Origin: UBA6115 sp012514225
GTDB taxonomy: Bacteria > Bacillota > Clostridia > Christensenellales > Aristaeellaceae
Assembly: GCA_036756425.1 (NCBI GenBank)
Contig: DAIOLC010000022.1
Location: 1 to 30,601, forward strand
Length of the DNA stretch: 30,601 nt
Direction: 5' to 3'
How positions within the stretch are numbered: the stretch's first letter is position 1; each line of letters starts with the position of its first letter. Of the stretch, positions 1 to 7,639 are shown piece by piece. The position numbers and the translations under genes are program-made. The notes under the pieces are model-generated. The model made no database searches. It had not been told where the DNA came from and was given only the letters and a program-made list of their open reading frames with translations.

Positions 1-992
1 AGCTCCGAGAAGCCGATGCCGATGACGTCGGGCTGCTTGCGGATGAACTTGGAGCCGTTGAACTCCCCGGGCTCGTTGATGGCGGTGCCCATGAAGAACA
101 TGCCCGAGGTCTGCCCGCCGTCGAGGTTGAAGGCGGTGCCGGCGCCGCGCGCCTGCATGCGCTGCGCCAGGAAGAGACAGGTGACGCCCCGGCTGGTCTT
201 GATGCGGCCCTCCGCGTTGATGGCGATGTAGTGCCCCGGCTTGACCATGCCCACGGCGCTGCGCGGCTCCAGGCCGCGGAATTTCTTCTCGATGCGGTCG
301 TCCAGCACCCCGTCCCGCAGGAGGACGGGCCCGAAGGCCATCACGTCCAGCGCGCCGCGGTCCAGGTACTCCTGGGCGGTCATTTCCCGGGGGTAGCGCA
401 CCTCCATGCGGCCGTCCGCGTACAGGGACAGCTCGTCCAGCGGCGGCTGGCCGACCTTTTTCCCGGAGTTGGTCATTGAGGAAACGATTTTTCCGTCCCG
501 GATGATGACGCCCAGCCGCACCTTGCTGCCGATGCGGAAGGTGTAAAAGTCGCCGTTGAGCGCCAGAATCGTGCGGTGCTCCCGGGCGATCATCTGCGGG
601 TAGTCGTGCCCGTAGCGCGGGCGGTCCGGGTTGTCGGAAAAGACGCGGAACACCGGCTCGCGGGAGAAAATCTCCGCCTCGTACCAGATGGTGTTCCCTT
701 TTTCGAGCTTGGCTTTCAGCCGGTATACCTCGATGCGCAGGACAGGCGACAGGTACACCCATACGCCGGCGTCCGGGTCCTCGTGCACGAACTCGTCCCC
801 GGGCAGAACGCCCTTTTCAAGGTAGCCTTCCGCGTCCGTTTCCGGCAAATCCGCAAAGTCCGGCGCCCGCTCGATGCCGTCGAAGGGCTTGTCCGGGTTG
901 GCGTAAAAAGGCGCGGCATCCTCAGACAGCGCGCCCGGTACGGTCAGCAGCAAGGCCAAAATCAAAAGAGTCGCCAGTATGGTTCTCCTCAC
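1..992 (-). CDS. Secreted phosphodiester glycosidase (NAGPA/DUF2233-like) domain protein, 3' end cut off
   Basis: An open frame reads leftwards from a GTG at 992-990 to the window edge without a stop, giving 330 codons. The start is set by a GGAGG at 1005-1001, 8 bases upstream. The first ~23 residues form a signal peptide (two Arg, a Leu/Ile-rich core, then Ala-Leu-Ser). The body has hallmarks of the NAGPA/phosphodiester glycosidase family: ALNGDFYTFR followed by LGVIIRDGKI in the middle, and FNLDGGQTSGMFFMGTA near the visible end. In known members this fold removes or recognises sugar phosphodiesters outside the membrane; the substrate here is unknown. The ~125 residues between signal peptide and domain match nothing I recognise. 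It is divergent from the PIG-L gene and has its own promoter. The family call is firm; the function is inferred. Confidence 0.8.
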   Translation of the reverse strand, partial: MRRTILATLLILALLLTVPGALSEDAAPFYANPDKPFDGIERAPDFADLPETDAEGYLEKGVLPGDEFVHEDPDAGVWVYLSPVLRIEVYRLKAKLEKGNTIWYEAEIFSREPVFRVFSDNPDRPRYGHDYPQMIAREHRTILALNGDFYTFRIGSKVRLGVIIRDGKIVSSMTNSGKKVGQPPLDELSLYADGRMEVRYPREMTAQEYLDRGALDVMAFGPVLLRDGVLDDRIEKKFRGLEPRSAVGMVKPGHYIAINAEGRIKTSRGVTCLFLAQRMQARGAGTAFNLDGGQTSGMFFMGTAINEPGEFNGSKFIRKQPDVIGIGFSE

Positions 993-1061
993 GCGATAAA
1001 CCTCCAAACCTCAGGACGCCCGTATGCGGTTTTCCCCGCGCCGGGGCGTACAATCCCTGAA

Positions 1062-1090
1062 AGTATAGCGGCGCGCGCGGGCCTTGTAAA
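1062..1090 (-). promoter_or_regulatory. Sigma-A type promoter of the glycosidase-domain gene
   Basis: On the minus strand TTTACA (1090-1085) and TATACT (1067-1062) are separated by 17 bp. Transcription would start near 1055, giving a leader of about 60 bases before the GTG at 992. It lies back to back with the plus-strand promoter at 1110-1138, so the two secreted-enzyme genes share a 174-bp divergent control region. Confidence 0.7.
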
Positions 1091-1109
1091 GCCGCGGGCC
1101 GCGCGCGCC

Positions 1110-1138
1110 TTGACACCCCATCGCCCCAAACCTATACT
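1110..1138 (+). promoter_or_regulatory. Sigma-A type promoter of the PIG-L/galE pair
   Basis: A perfect TTGACA (1110-1115) and TATACT (1133-1138) are separated by 17 bp. The expected start site is near 1145, about 22 bases before the ATG at 1167, so the untranslated leader is short and leaves room for little beyond the ribosome binding site. Confidence 0.85.
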
Positions 1139-1166
1139 TTGCTTGACATTTCGGAAAGGAAACCGC

Positions 1167-2375
1167 ATGAAAAAACTTCGATTCCTGCTGTGCCTGCTGC
1201 TGGCCTCCGGCGCCTTGCTGGCCGCGCCGGCCGCTTTCGCCCAAGAGGCGGAGGACCTGACCCTGAAATGCGACATCACGGTTTCCTCCAAGCTGTGGAC
1301 GGCGCCCCGGCTTTCGGACCGGGACTGGGACAGCTACTGGAACGGGGAGGACGGCGGCGGGAAGTCCGTCCGCATCAGCAGCCCCGCGCCGGTCTACGGG
1401 CTGTACCTGTGCTGGATGGAGGAACCCCGCGCCTGGACGCTGGAGACCAAAACCAAGGGCGTCTGGGACAAGAAGGACATGGAGCCCTCCCCCTTCCAGC
1501 ACCAGTACATCCCGCTGGACGGCGCCCGGGAAATCGTGCTGAAGCCCCAGGGCGGCAACCGCAAGTGGTTTGGCTTCAGCGAATTGTTCGTCCTGGGCGA
1601 GGGCGAGGTGCCCGGCTACGTGCAGCAATGGAAGGCGCCCGACGGCGAGTGCGACCTGATGGTCTTCTTCGCCCACCCGGACGACGAATCCCTGTTCTTC
1701 GGCGGGACCATCCCGGAATACGCCGGGGAGCGCGGACTGGACGTGGTGGCCGCATGTTTCTCCAACGCCAACCGGACGCGCACCAGCGAGTTGCTCAACT
1801 CCCTGTGGACGATGGGGATGACCAACTACCCGGTGTTCGGCCCCTTCCACGACAGCTTTTCCAAGCGGCTGGCGACCGCCTACAAGGAGTTCAACGAGCA
1901 GAAGGTCAAGCGCTACGCGGTGGAGCTGTTCCGGCAGTACAGGCCGCGGGTGGTGGTGACCCACGACCTGAACGGCGAGTACGGCCACGGGATGCACATG
2001 ATGTGCGCGGACGCCGCCCTGTACGCCTTCGACCTGGCCGCGGACGCGGGGAAGTACGGCCAGTCCGCGGAACTGTACGGCGCCTGGCAGGTCAGCAAGC
2101 TCTACCTGCACCTCTACCCGGAAAACGAAATCGAGATGGACTGGGACCGCCCGCTGGTCGCCTTCCGGGGCAGGAGCGGCTTTGAGATGGCGCAGGAAGG
2201 CTACCTGCGCCACCAGACCCAGCAGCGGCTGGAGCAGTTCCGGCCCGAGCCCCGGGACAGCGCCTACTCCAGCTACCGCTTCGGGCTGGCCAAGACCGCG
2301 GTGGGGCCGGACACGCGCAAAAACGACCTGATGGAAAACATCCCCCTGGACGCTTTCCTGGTGAAAGAGCCGTGA
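1167..2375 (+). CDS. Secreted PIG-L family deacetylase with N-terminal discoidin-like region
   Basis: 402 aa. The frame is open far upstream, but the ATG at 1167 is chosen because AAAGGA lies 6 bases before it, a consensus promoter ends at 1138, and a clean signal peptide follows (MKKLRFLLCLLLASG, then AAPAAFAQ). Residues ~30-150 resemble a discoidin-type beta domain: W/D-rich, ending with KWFGFSELFVLGEGE. The catalytic PIG-L/LmbE domain follows. It has AHPDDE at 169-174 (zinc and base residues) and a GEYGHGMH segment with His274 and His277 supplying the later zinc-ligand motif. Family members remove N-acetyl groups from GlcNAc-type sugars. Export suggests action on wall or extracellular glycans, although the true substrate is not visible. 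It is followed by galE after 25 bp, probably in one transcript. Confidence 0.88.
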   Translation: MKKLRFLLCLLLASGALLAAPAAFAQEAEDLTLKCDITVSSKLWTAPRLSDRDWDSYWNGEDGGGKSVRISSPAPVYGLYLCWMEEPRAWTLETKTKGVWDKKDMEPSPFQHQYIPLDGAREIVLKPQGGNRKWFGFSELFVLGEGEVPGYVQQWKAPDGECDLMVFFAHPDDESLFFGGTIPEYAGERGLDVVAACFSNANRTRTSELLNSLWTMGMTNYPVFGPFHDSFSKRLATAYKEFNEQKVKRYAVELFRQYRPRVVVTHDLNGEYGHGMHMMCADAALYAFDLAADAGKYGQSAELYGAWQVSKLYLHLYPENEIEMDWDRPLVAFRGRSGFEMAQEGYLRHQTQQRLEQFRPEPRDSAYSSYRFGLAKTAVGPDTRKNDLMENIPLDAFLVKEP

Positions 2376-2400
2376 GAGCAGGCGCGTTGGAGGTTAGCGA

Positions 2401-3426
2401 ATGAACGTACTGGTGACCGGCGGGGCGGGCTTCATCGGCTCCCACACCTGCCTGGAGCTGTTGAAAGCGGGCCACGCGGTGACGGTGGTGGACGACCTGC
2501 GCAACAGCTCCTACGAGTCCCTGCGCCGGGTGGAGGCGCTGACGGGCGGGGACATCGCCTTCCACTGCTTCGACGTGCGCGACGAGGTGCAGCTGGACGA
2601 AGTGTTCTCCGGCGCCGGCGTCGACGCGGCCATCCACTTCGCCGGGCTCAAGGCGGTCGGTGAGTCGGTGCAAAAGCCCCTGGAGTATTACGCCAACAAC
2701 CTGGGCAGCACCCTGGCGCTGTGCCGGGTCATGCGCCGGCACGGGGTGACCCGCCTTATCTTTTCCTCCTCCGCCACCGTCTACGCCCAGGGCAGCCGCA
2801 TGCCCGTGAAGGAGGACGCGCCGCTGGGCTGCACCAACCCCTACGGCTGGACCAAGCTGATGGGCGAGCAAATCCTCAGCGACCTGGCCAAGGCGGAACC
2901 CGCGATATCCGTGGTGCTGCTGCGCTACTTCAACCCCATCGGCGCGCACGACAGCGGCCGCATCGGGGAGGACCCGTCCGGCATCCCCAACAACCTGCTG
3001 CCCTACGTCACCCAGACCGCGCTGGGGCGGCTGCCCCGCTTGACCGTCCACGGGAACGATTACCCCACCCCCGACGGAACCGGGGTGCGCGACTACATCC
3101 ATGTGACCGACCTGGCCCGCGGCCACCTGAAGGCCCTGGAATACGCCATGGCGCACACGGGGTGCGAGGCGGTGAACCTGGGCACCGGCAAGGGCTACAG
3201 CGTGCTGGAAATCGTGCACACCTTCGAAAAAGTCAACGGCGTCGACGTGCCTTACGCCATCGGGCCCCGGCGCGCCGGCGACGTCGCCGCGGTGTACGCC
3301 GACCCGAAAAAGGCGGAGGCGCTGCTGGGCTGGAAGGCGGAGCTGGGGCTGGAGGAGATGTGCCGGGACGCGTGGAAATGGCAGAAGGACAACCCGGAGG
3401 GGTTCCCGAAAGCCGGCGCGCCTTGA
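2401..3426 (+). CDS. galE: UDP-glucose 4-epimerase
   Basis: 341 aa, the usual GalE length. It is an extended short-chain dehydrogenase. The NAD-binding GGAGFIGSH motif is at residues 7-15, the SSS of the active site at 122-124, and the catalytic Tyr148-x3-Lys152 lies in NPYGWTKLMGE. Conserved LRYFNPIGAH and GTGVRDYIHV segments follow. GalE interconverts UDP-glucose and UDP-galactose (often also the GlcNAc/GalNAc forms) in the cytoplasm for galactose use and wall or capsule polysaccharide synthesis. The start is fixed by GGAGG at 2389-2393, 7 bases before the ATG. The partner is the PIG-L deacetylase gene 25 bp upstream, and both fit glycan metabolism. Downstream, the gene converges on the redox operon; the terminator region between them carries the repeat element at 3494-3671. 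Confidence 0.96.
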   Translation: MNVLVTGGAGFIGSHTCLELLKAGHAVTVVDDLRNSSYESLRRVEALTGGDIAFHCFDVRDEVQLDEVFSGAGVDAAIHFAGLKAVGESVQKPLEYYANNLGSTLALCRVMRRHGVTRLIFSSSATVYAQGSRMPVKEDAPLGCTNPYGWTKLMGEQILSDLAKAEPAISVVLLRYFNPIGAHDSGRIGEDPSGIPNNLLPYVTQTALGRLPRLTVHGNDYPTPDGTGVRDYIHVTDLARGHLKALEYAMAHTGCEAVNLGTGKGYSVLEIVHTFEKVNGVDVPYAIGPRRAGDVAAVYADPKKAEALLGWKAELGLEEMCRDAWKWQKDNPEGFPKAGAP

Positions 3427-3456
3427 CGCGCCGGGAGCCGCCCTGGCTTCATTGAT

Positions 3457-3489
3457 AAAAAACAACAGCCGGCGCAAACCGCGCCGGCT
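3457..3489 (-). terminator. Intrinsic terminator hairpin (left copy) of the minus-strand redox operon
   Basis: A perfect 9-bp stem (AGCCGGCGC at 3467-3475 with GCGCCGGCT at 3481-3489) closes a 5-base loop. On the minus strand it is followed by GTTG and then six T (3462-3457), the form of an intrinsic terminator. The same hairpin is repeated exactly at 3672-3694, on the other side of the 178-bp element. It may also stop transcription from galE, which ends at 3426. Confidence 0.75.
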
Positions 3490-3493
3490 CAGG

Positions 3494-3671
3494 CTGACAA
3501 AAAACCTTACAATAGACCATGAAGCAGGGGGCTTCGGGGGGCGGCAGCCAACCGATTACAATCGTGTCGTCCGGCTCTGCCGGACGCGCGGGGCGTTTTC
3601 GCGAACAGCGAAAACATTCCGCAGCAATCTTCCGAATCGAAAAAGGTCCGCAGACCTTTTTCGACAGTCTG
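3494..3671 (+). repeat. 178-bp structured dispersed element, copy A (MITE-like)
   Basis: It matches the reverse complement of 22870-23047 over the same 178 bp with about 12 mismatches (~93 %). The ends are imperfect inverted repeats: CTGACAAAAAA at the left, TTTTTCGACAG near the right. Three perfect hairpins lie inside: CGTCCGGC/GCCGGACG (3568-3586, loop TCT), GTTTTCGC/GCGAAAAC (3595-3615, loop GAACA) and TCGAAAAAGGTC/GACCTTTTTCGA (3637-3664, loop CGCA). The last can act as a terminator on either strand. No mismatch between the copies falls in these stems. It sits between two identical 23-bp hairpins (3467-3489 and 3672-3694). An ORF runs through both copies, but about ten residues differ for 12 base changes, so coding is unlikely. 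I infer a small non-autonomous mobile element or structured RNA repeat; no transposase is present nearby. Confidence 0.8.
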
Positions 3672-3694
3672 AGCCGGCGCAAACCGCGCCGGCT
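3672..3694 (-). repeat. Second copy of the terminator hairpin flanking element A (possible 23-bp target duplication)
   Basis: This 23-bp sequence is identical, in the same orientation, to 3467-3489, including the asymmetric loop AAACC. The bases outside are ACAAC to the left of the left copy and GTTGT to the right of this copy; these are complementary. Removing the element and one copy would therefore restore one continuous hairpin with a 14-bp stem and a T-run on the minus strand. This is what a target site duplication centred on a terminator would leave. As it stands, it is the first hairpin met after the stop codon of the metallo-beta-lactamase-fold gene. Confidence 0.75.
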
Positions 3695-3712
3695 GTTGTC
3701 CATCATGATTCC

Positions 3713-4648
3713 CTATGGCTTCTGGTTGCGCTTATCGATAAATTCCCGCAGCTCCGGGCGAACCTCTTGGGACAGCAGGACGCGCCGGCCGTCGGACACC
3801 AGGCGGATGAGCCCCCAGGTGGAGAAAAGGTAGCCGACCTGCCGCCGCTCCAGGAACCGCTGGGCTTCCAGGGTTTCCAGGGAGCCGTTGGTGATGAGGG
3901 CATATTCCGGGCGGACGGCGCCGATGAAATCCGGGTGCAGGATTTCCTGGGCGTGGTGTGGGTATTTGAGGACGTCCGCCTTGAGGTCGTGACGCGCGGC
4001 CAGCCGGGACTGGGTCAGGCGGTTGACGTCCGCCGCCAGCAGCAGGGTTGTTTCACCGAACGCCACGCGCAGCACGGCGCTGGAGGCGTTGGGGTCCTTC
4101 CCAAAGTTCTGCAGGACGGTGACGCGGGCGTCGCCCAGCGGAATCACGTCCCCGTCCGCCGCCCGCCGGACCGGGACGCCGGCGCGGCCAAGCGCGCGGA
4201 TTGCCGGCACCTGGACGATATTGAAGCCGCCGTAGTCCTCCGGGAAGGCGGTGTAAAACAGGCCGAACCCGAAGGCGTCCAGCAGAGGCCTGAGGCCGCC
4301 CAGATGGTCCTCGTGCGGGTGGGTGTTGAAGGCGACGTCGACGCGGGTGATGCCCAGGCGGACCAGCGTGTCCCGGATGAGACCGGAATCGTCGCGCCTG
4401 CCCATGTCCACCAGCATCCATTGGCCCCCGGAGGACAACAGCATGCAGTCCCCGCCCTGCAGGGGGAGGACGTATAGCTCAAGCGTATCCGTGCCCGGCG
4501 GGACGGGTCCGGCCTCTTCCGCCGGGAAGACCCGGCGGGCCGGCGTTGGCGGCTCCGCCAAAGCGGGTAATGAAGCCGCCAGCGCGATGAACACAGCCAG
4601 CCCTGCCGCGAGCAGCCTGCGCAGCCTTAGGGCGCGGTTCCTACTCAA
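3713..4648 (-). CDS. Secreted metallo-beta-lactamase-fold hydrolase (ComEC C-terminal type)
   Basis: 311 aa from a TTG at 4648-4646 that overlaps the end of the preceding gene by 8 bp. No ATG lies near, and the TTG gives an Arg-rich start plus hydrophobic core ending LPALAEPP, a typical signal peptide; a GTG at the Val about 20 codons in is the alternative. The zinc motif THPHEDHLGG has His110, His112, Asp114 and His115. It is followed by LLLAADVN and LKYPHHAQE, which carry later ligands in this fold. The order (LPLQGGDCMLL, VDMG, HxHxDH) is that of the stand-alone ComEC/Rec2-type hydrolase domains. The substrate is unknown; nucleic acid or phosphoester hydrolysis outside the cell is possible. 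It is the last gene of the redox cluster, probably translated by coupling, since no clear ribosome binding site is seen. Confidence 0.8.
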   Translation of the reverse strand: MSRNRALRLRRLLAAGLAVFIALAASLPALAEPPTPARRVFPAEEAGPVPPGTDTLELYVLPLQGGDCMLLSSGGQWMLVDMGRRDDSGLIRDTLVRLGITRVDVAFNTHPHEDHLGGLRPLLDAFGFGLFYTAFPEDYGGFNIVQVPAIRALGRAGVPVRRAADGDVIPLGDARVTVLQNFGKDPNASSAVLRVAFGETTLLLAADVNRLTQSRLAARHDLKADVLKYPHHAQEILHPDFIGAVRPEYALITNGSLETLEAQRFLERRQVGYLFSTWGLIRLVSDGRRVLLSQEVRPELREFIDKRNQKP

Positions 4649-6338
4649 AGTTGTAGGCGCTGAGGATGGGCGCCCGGCCCAGCATCCGGTCCTGCGGCTG
4701 CTCAAACCAGGACAGCGCCAGGAAGGAGCCGGCGACGTTGAACACCTGGTCAAATCCCAGCTGCCTGAGCGCGCGGACGGCGTTGTAGCTGCGCTGGCCT
4801 GTCCGGCACAGGGCATAGACGGGGCGGTCCTTCGGGATGTCGGTGAGGCGCTCCCGCAACTCGCCCAGGGGCGCGTTCACGGAGCCCAGGATGTGCGCGT
4901 ATTCGAACTCCTCCTTCTCCCGCACGTCCAGGAAGAAGGCGCCCCGCGCGTGCAGCTCCCGGACCCTGGAGAAGGGCACGGCGCTGACCAGCCCCTGCAA
5001 CTGGTCGCAGGCGGACAGCGCCGCATGGTGCACCGCGTCGCGGGCGGAGGAGAAGTGCGGCGCGTAGGCCAGGTCCAGGTCCTTCAAATCCCAGACCGTG
5101 GCGCCGAAGCGCATCGCGGTGGCGACCACGTCGATTCGCTTGTCCGCGGCGCCGCGGCCGACCGCCTGGGCGCCCAGCACCCTGCCGGTCGGCTTTTCAA
5201 AAATCAGCTTGAAAAACAGGGGCGAGGCGCCCGGCATGATGCCCACGCGGTCGGCGGGGACGACGAAGGCCGCGCCAAAGTCGAAGCCCTCCGTCTCGCA
5301 CTGCCGCTCGTTGAGCCCGGTGGAAGCCGCGTTGAGGGAAAACACGCGCAGCACGGCGCTGCCCAGCACGTCCCCCAGGCGCTCCGCGACGCCCTCCGCA
5401 GCGTTGGCCGCCTGCCGCGCCTGCCGCAGCGCCGGCCCCGCCAGCGCCAGGCGGTTTTTCTTGCCGGTGAGCCGGTGCCTGACTTCGACGGCGTCGCCCA
5501 CGGCGAAGATGTGGGGGTCGGAGGTGCGCATGTTTTCGTCCACCAGGATGGCGCCGGTCTTGCCGATTTCCAGCCCCGCGTCCCTGGCCAGCCCGGTCTC
5601 GGGGCGCACGCCGATGGCCATGATAACGATTTGCGCCGGGAGCCTGGCGCCGGAGGACAGGGTGACGCCCTCCCGGTCGACGGCGGCGACGCCGTCCCCC
5701 AGGCGCAGGTCGATGCCGTGCTCCAGGATTTCCCTGTGAAGCAACTGCGCCATGTCCGCGTCCAGGGGCAGCATGACCTGCGGCGCCATGTCGGCCAGCG
5801 CGACCTTCAGCCCGGAAGCCGCCAGGTTTTCCATCACTTCCAGCCCGATGAAGCCCCCGCCGATGACCACGGCTTCCCGCACCCCGCGCGCCTTGATATA
5901 GGCGTCGATGCGCTCCACGTCCGTGACGTTTCGCACGGTGAACACGTGGGGCAGGTCGGCGCCCGGGCAGGCGGGGGGCAGAATGGGCGAGGCGCCCGGG
6001 GAGAGGAAGAGCGTGTCATAGGGAAAGTCCGAATCAACGCCCTTTTCCAGGTCTTGGACCCGGACTGTCCTGCCGGCGCGGTCGATTTTTATCGCCTCGT
6101 GGTGCGTCAGCGCACGGATGCGGTAGCGCCGCCAGAAGGTGTCCGGGTCCATCAGCAGCAGTTCCTCCGAGGAGGCGATTTCCCCGCCCAGGAAGTAGGG
6201 CAAGGCGCAGTTGGAGAAGGAGACGTCCCGCCCCCTTTCCAGCATCGTGATGTCCGCGGACTCGTCCAGCCGGCGCAGCCGCGCCGCGACCGAGGCGCCG
6301 CCCGCGACGCCCCCCACGATCAGGTATTTCTTTCCCAT
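4641..6338 (-). CDS. CoA-disulfide reductase-like FAD/NAD(P) oxidoreductase fused to a rhodanese domain
   Basis: 565 aa. FAD-binding VGGVAGGASVAARL is at residues 8-21. The redox-active cysteine Cys44 lies in SFSNCALPYFLGG, the signature of the CoA-disulfide/persulfide reductase group. A second nucleotide motif, VVIGGGFIGLEVMENL, lies near 155-170, and a dimerisation domain follows. Residues ~455-555 form a rhodanese domain with its active cysteine Cys511 in ALCRTGQRS. Fusions of this kind reduce CoA disulfide, CoA persulfide or polysulfide with NAD(P)H, and the rhodanese handles the sulfane sulfur. The ATG at 6338 is preceded by GGAG; the open frame runs further upstream, but only as an overlap of the previous gene. 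The position 17 bp after the GlpB-like gene suggests one operon concerned with thiol and flavin redox chemistry. Family certain, exact substrate not. Confidence 0.9.
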   Translation of the reverse strand: MGKKYLIVGGVAGGASVAARLRRLDESADITMLERGRDVSFSNCALPYFLGGEIASSEELLLMDPDTFWRRYRIRALTHHEAIKIDRAGRTVRVQDLEKGVDSDFPYDTLFLSPGASPILPPACPGADLPHVFTVRNVTDVERIDAYIKARGVREAVVIGGGFIGLEVMENLAASGLKVALADMAPQVMLPLDADMAQLLHREILEHGIDLRLGDGVAAVDREGVTLSSGARLPAQIVIMAIGVRPETGLARDAGLEIGKTGAILVDENMRTSDPHIFAVGDAVEVRHRLTGKKNRLALAGPALRQARQAANAAEGVAERLGDVLGSAVLRVFSLNAASTGLNERQCETEGFDFGAAFVVPADRVGIMPGASPLFFKLIFEKPTGRVLGAQAVGRGAADKRIDVVATAMRFGATVWDLKDLDLAYAPHFSSARDAVHHAALSACDQLQGLVSAVPFSRVRELHARGAFFLDVREKEEFEYAHILGSVNAPLGELRERLTDIPKDRPVYALCRTGQRSYNAVRALRQLGFDQVFNVAGSFLALSWFEQPQDRMLGRAPILSAYNFE

Positions 6339-6355
6339 TTCATTCACTCTCCGTA

Positions 6356-7639
6356 TCAGGCAGGCTTCTGCGGCGTGATGTCCACCCGCAGGGCCGACCC
6401 GCGCAGGGCCTTGAGCATCTCCGGCGTCAGCCGCGCCTCGGCCATTTCGCCCGGGGTCAGGATGAGCCGGCGCTGGCTTAGCAGCACCCTGTCCCCCGCG
6501 GACAGGGTGACGTAGTGGTTCTGGTAGACCCGGTCGGGCCGGAACATCAGGTCCACGGCCTCCGGCTCGCCTTCCCTGGGCAAATCCAGCCGCTGGGGCA
6601 CCGTGCCGCGCACGCCCTGGCCGTCCTGGACGGGCACCCGGTCGAAGGGCGGCTTGCCCGCCTGCAGGTACCGGGCTGCCGCCGCCCCGGCAAGGGCGCT
6701 CTCCCGGCTGACAAAATCCACCAGGTCGTGCACGTGCAGGACGTTGCCGCAGGAGAAGACGCCGTGGACGTTGGTCTCCAATTTGTCGTTGACGACGGGG
6801 CCGCCGGTCGCGGGCGACAGGCGCACCCCCGCGCCCAGGGACAGCTCGTTCTCCGGAATCAGCCCCACGGACAGCAGCAGGGTGTCGCATTCGTACTCGA
6901 TTTCCGTGCCGGGAACCGGCCGGCGGTCCTCCCCCACCCGGGCGACGGTGACGCCGGACAGGCGCCCCCGCCCTTTCACGTCCACCACCGTGTGGGAGAG
7001 CAGCAGGGGGATGCCATAGTCGTGCAGGCATTGGACGATGTTGCGGTTCAGCCCGCTGGAATAGGGCATCAGTTCCACGCAGGCGAGCACCCTGGCGCCC
7101 TGCAGGGTCATGCGCCGGGCCATGATGAGCCCGATGTCGCCGCTGCCCAGGATGACCACCCGGCGCCCGGGCATGAACCCCGCCATGTTGACCAGTTTCT
7201 GCGCGGTGCCCGCGCTGAAGATGCCCGCCGGCCGGGTGCCCGGGATGGCCAGCGCGCCGCGGGGCCGCTCCCTGCAGCCCATGGCCAGGATGACCGCGCG
7301 GGCCTGGTAGACCTCCAGCCCCCGCTCCCGGCTGACCGCCGTGACGCGCTTCCCCCGGGTGACGGAAAGCACCGTGGTGCCGCAATGCACGGGAATCTCC
7401 AGCTCCCGGGCCTTCAGGATGTCCCGCCAGGCATACTCCGGCCCCGTCAATTCCTCCCGGAAGCGGTGCAGGCCGAAGCCGTTGTGGATGCACTGGTTGA
7501 GGATGCCGCCGGGCTCGTCCTCCCGCTCCAGCACCACCAGGTCCATGACGCCCGCCGATTTGGCCGCGATGGCGGCCGCCAGCCCCGCGGGGCCCGCGCC
7601 GACCACCAGCAAATCCACCGGGATGACCTTCTCACTCAT
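6356..7639 (-). CDS. GlpB-like FAD-dependent oxidoreductase (pyridine nucleotide-disulfide oxidoreductase fold)
   Basis: 427 aa. The N-terminal FAD motif LLVVGAGPAGLAAAIAA is at about residues 10-26. GGILNQCIHNGFGLHRF and a second Rossmann motif, VVILGSGDIGLIMARRM, follow, and GVFSCGNVLHVHDLVD marks the FAD-binding end of the fold. This set is typical of the second subunit found beside anaerobic glycerol-3-phosphate dehydrogenase-like proteins in Bacillota. The gene overlaps the GlpA-like gene by 8 bp (stop and start share ATGAGTGA), so the two are very likely co-translated partners. The last ~85 residues form an extra domain beyond the nucleotide-binding fold. The usual small third protein (DUF1667) is absent; the C-terminal extension or the next gene could take its place. 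Function as an electron-transfer subunit is inferred. Confidence 0.85.
   Translation of the reverse strand: MSEKVIPVDLLVVGAGPAGLAAAIAAKSAGVMDLVVLEREDEPGGILNQCIHNGFGLHRFREELTGPEYAWRDILKARELEIPVHCGTTVLSVTRGKRVTAVSRERGLEVYQARAVILAMGCRERPRGALAIPGTRPAGIFSAGTAQKLVNMAGFMPGRRVVILGSGDIGLIMARRMTLQGARVLACVELMPYSSGLNRNIVQCLHDYGIPLLLSHTVVDVKGRGRLSGVTVARVGEDRRPVPGTEIEYECDTLLLSVGLIPENELSLGAGVRLSPATGGPVVNDKLETNVHGVFSCGNVLHVHDLVDFVSRESALAGAAAARYLQAGKPPFDRVPVQDGQGVRGTVPQRLDLPREGEPEAVDLMFRPDRVYQNHYVTLSAGDRVLLSQRRLILTPGEMAEARLTPEMLKALRGSALRVDITPQKPA

Noticed and set aside
576..1166. Upstream extension of the PIG-L reading frame
   Set aside because: It runs through the opposite-strand glycosidase gene and both divergent promoters. 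The signal peptide, ribosome binding site and promoter all point to the ATG at 1167.
2092..3477. Long minus-strand ORF opposite galE, with similar long antisense ORFs opposite uvrC, the ABC genes and others
   Set aside because: Stop codons are rare in the off-frames of GC-rich genes. These frames have low-complexity Arg/Pro/Ala/Gly/His-rich products, no ribosome binding sites, and lie opposite genes with clear family motifs.
3449..3706. An 85-aa ORF across element A, similar to a 69-aa ORF across element B
   Set aside because: About 12 base differences between the copies change roughly ten residues in this frame, so there is no sign of protein-level selection. The frame also starts inside the flanking hairpin, and no ribosome binding site is present. 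The DNA/RNA structure explains the conservation better.
6339..7493. Upstream extension of the CoA-disulfide reductase frame
   Set aside because: It overlaps the GlpB-like gene in another frame and gives an Arg/Gly/Pro-rich product. The FAD-binding motif begins right after the ATG at 6338.
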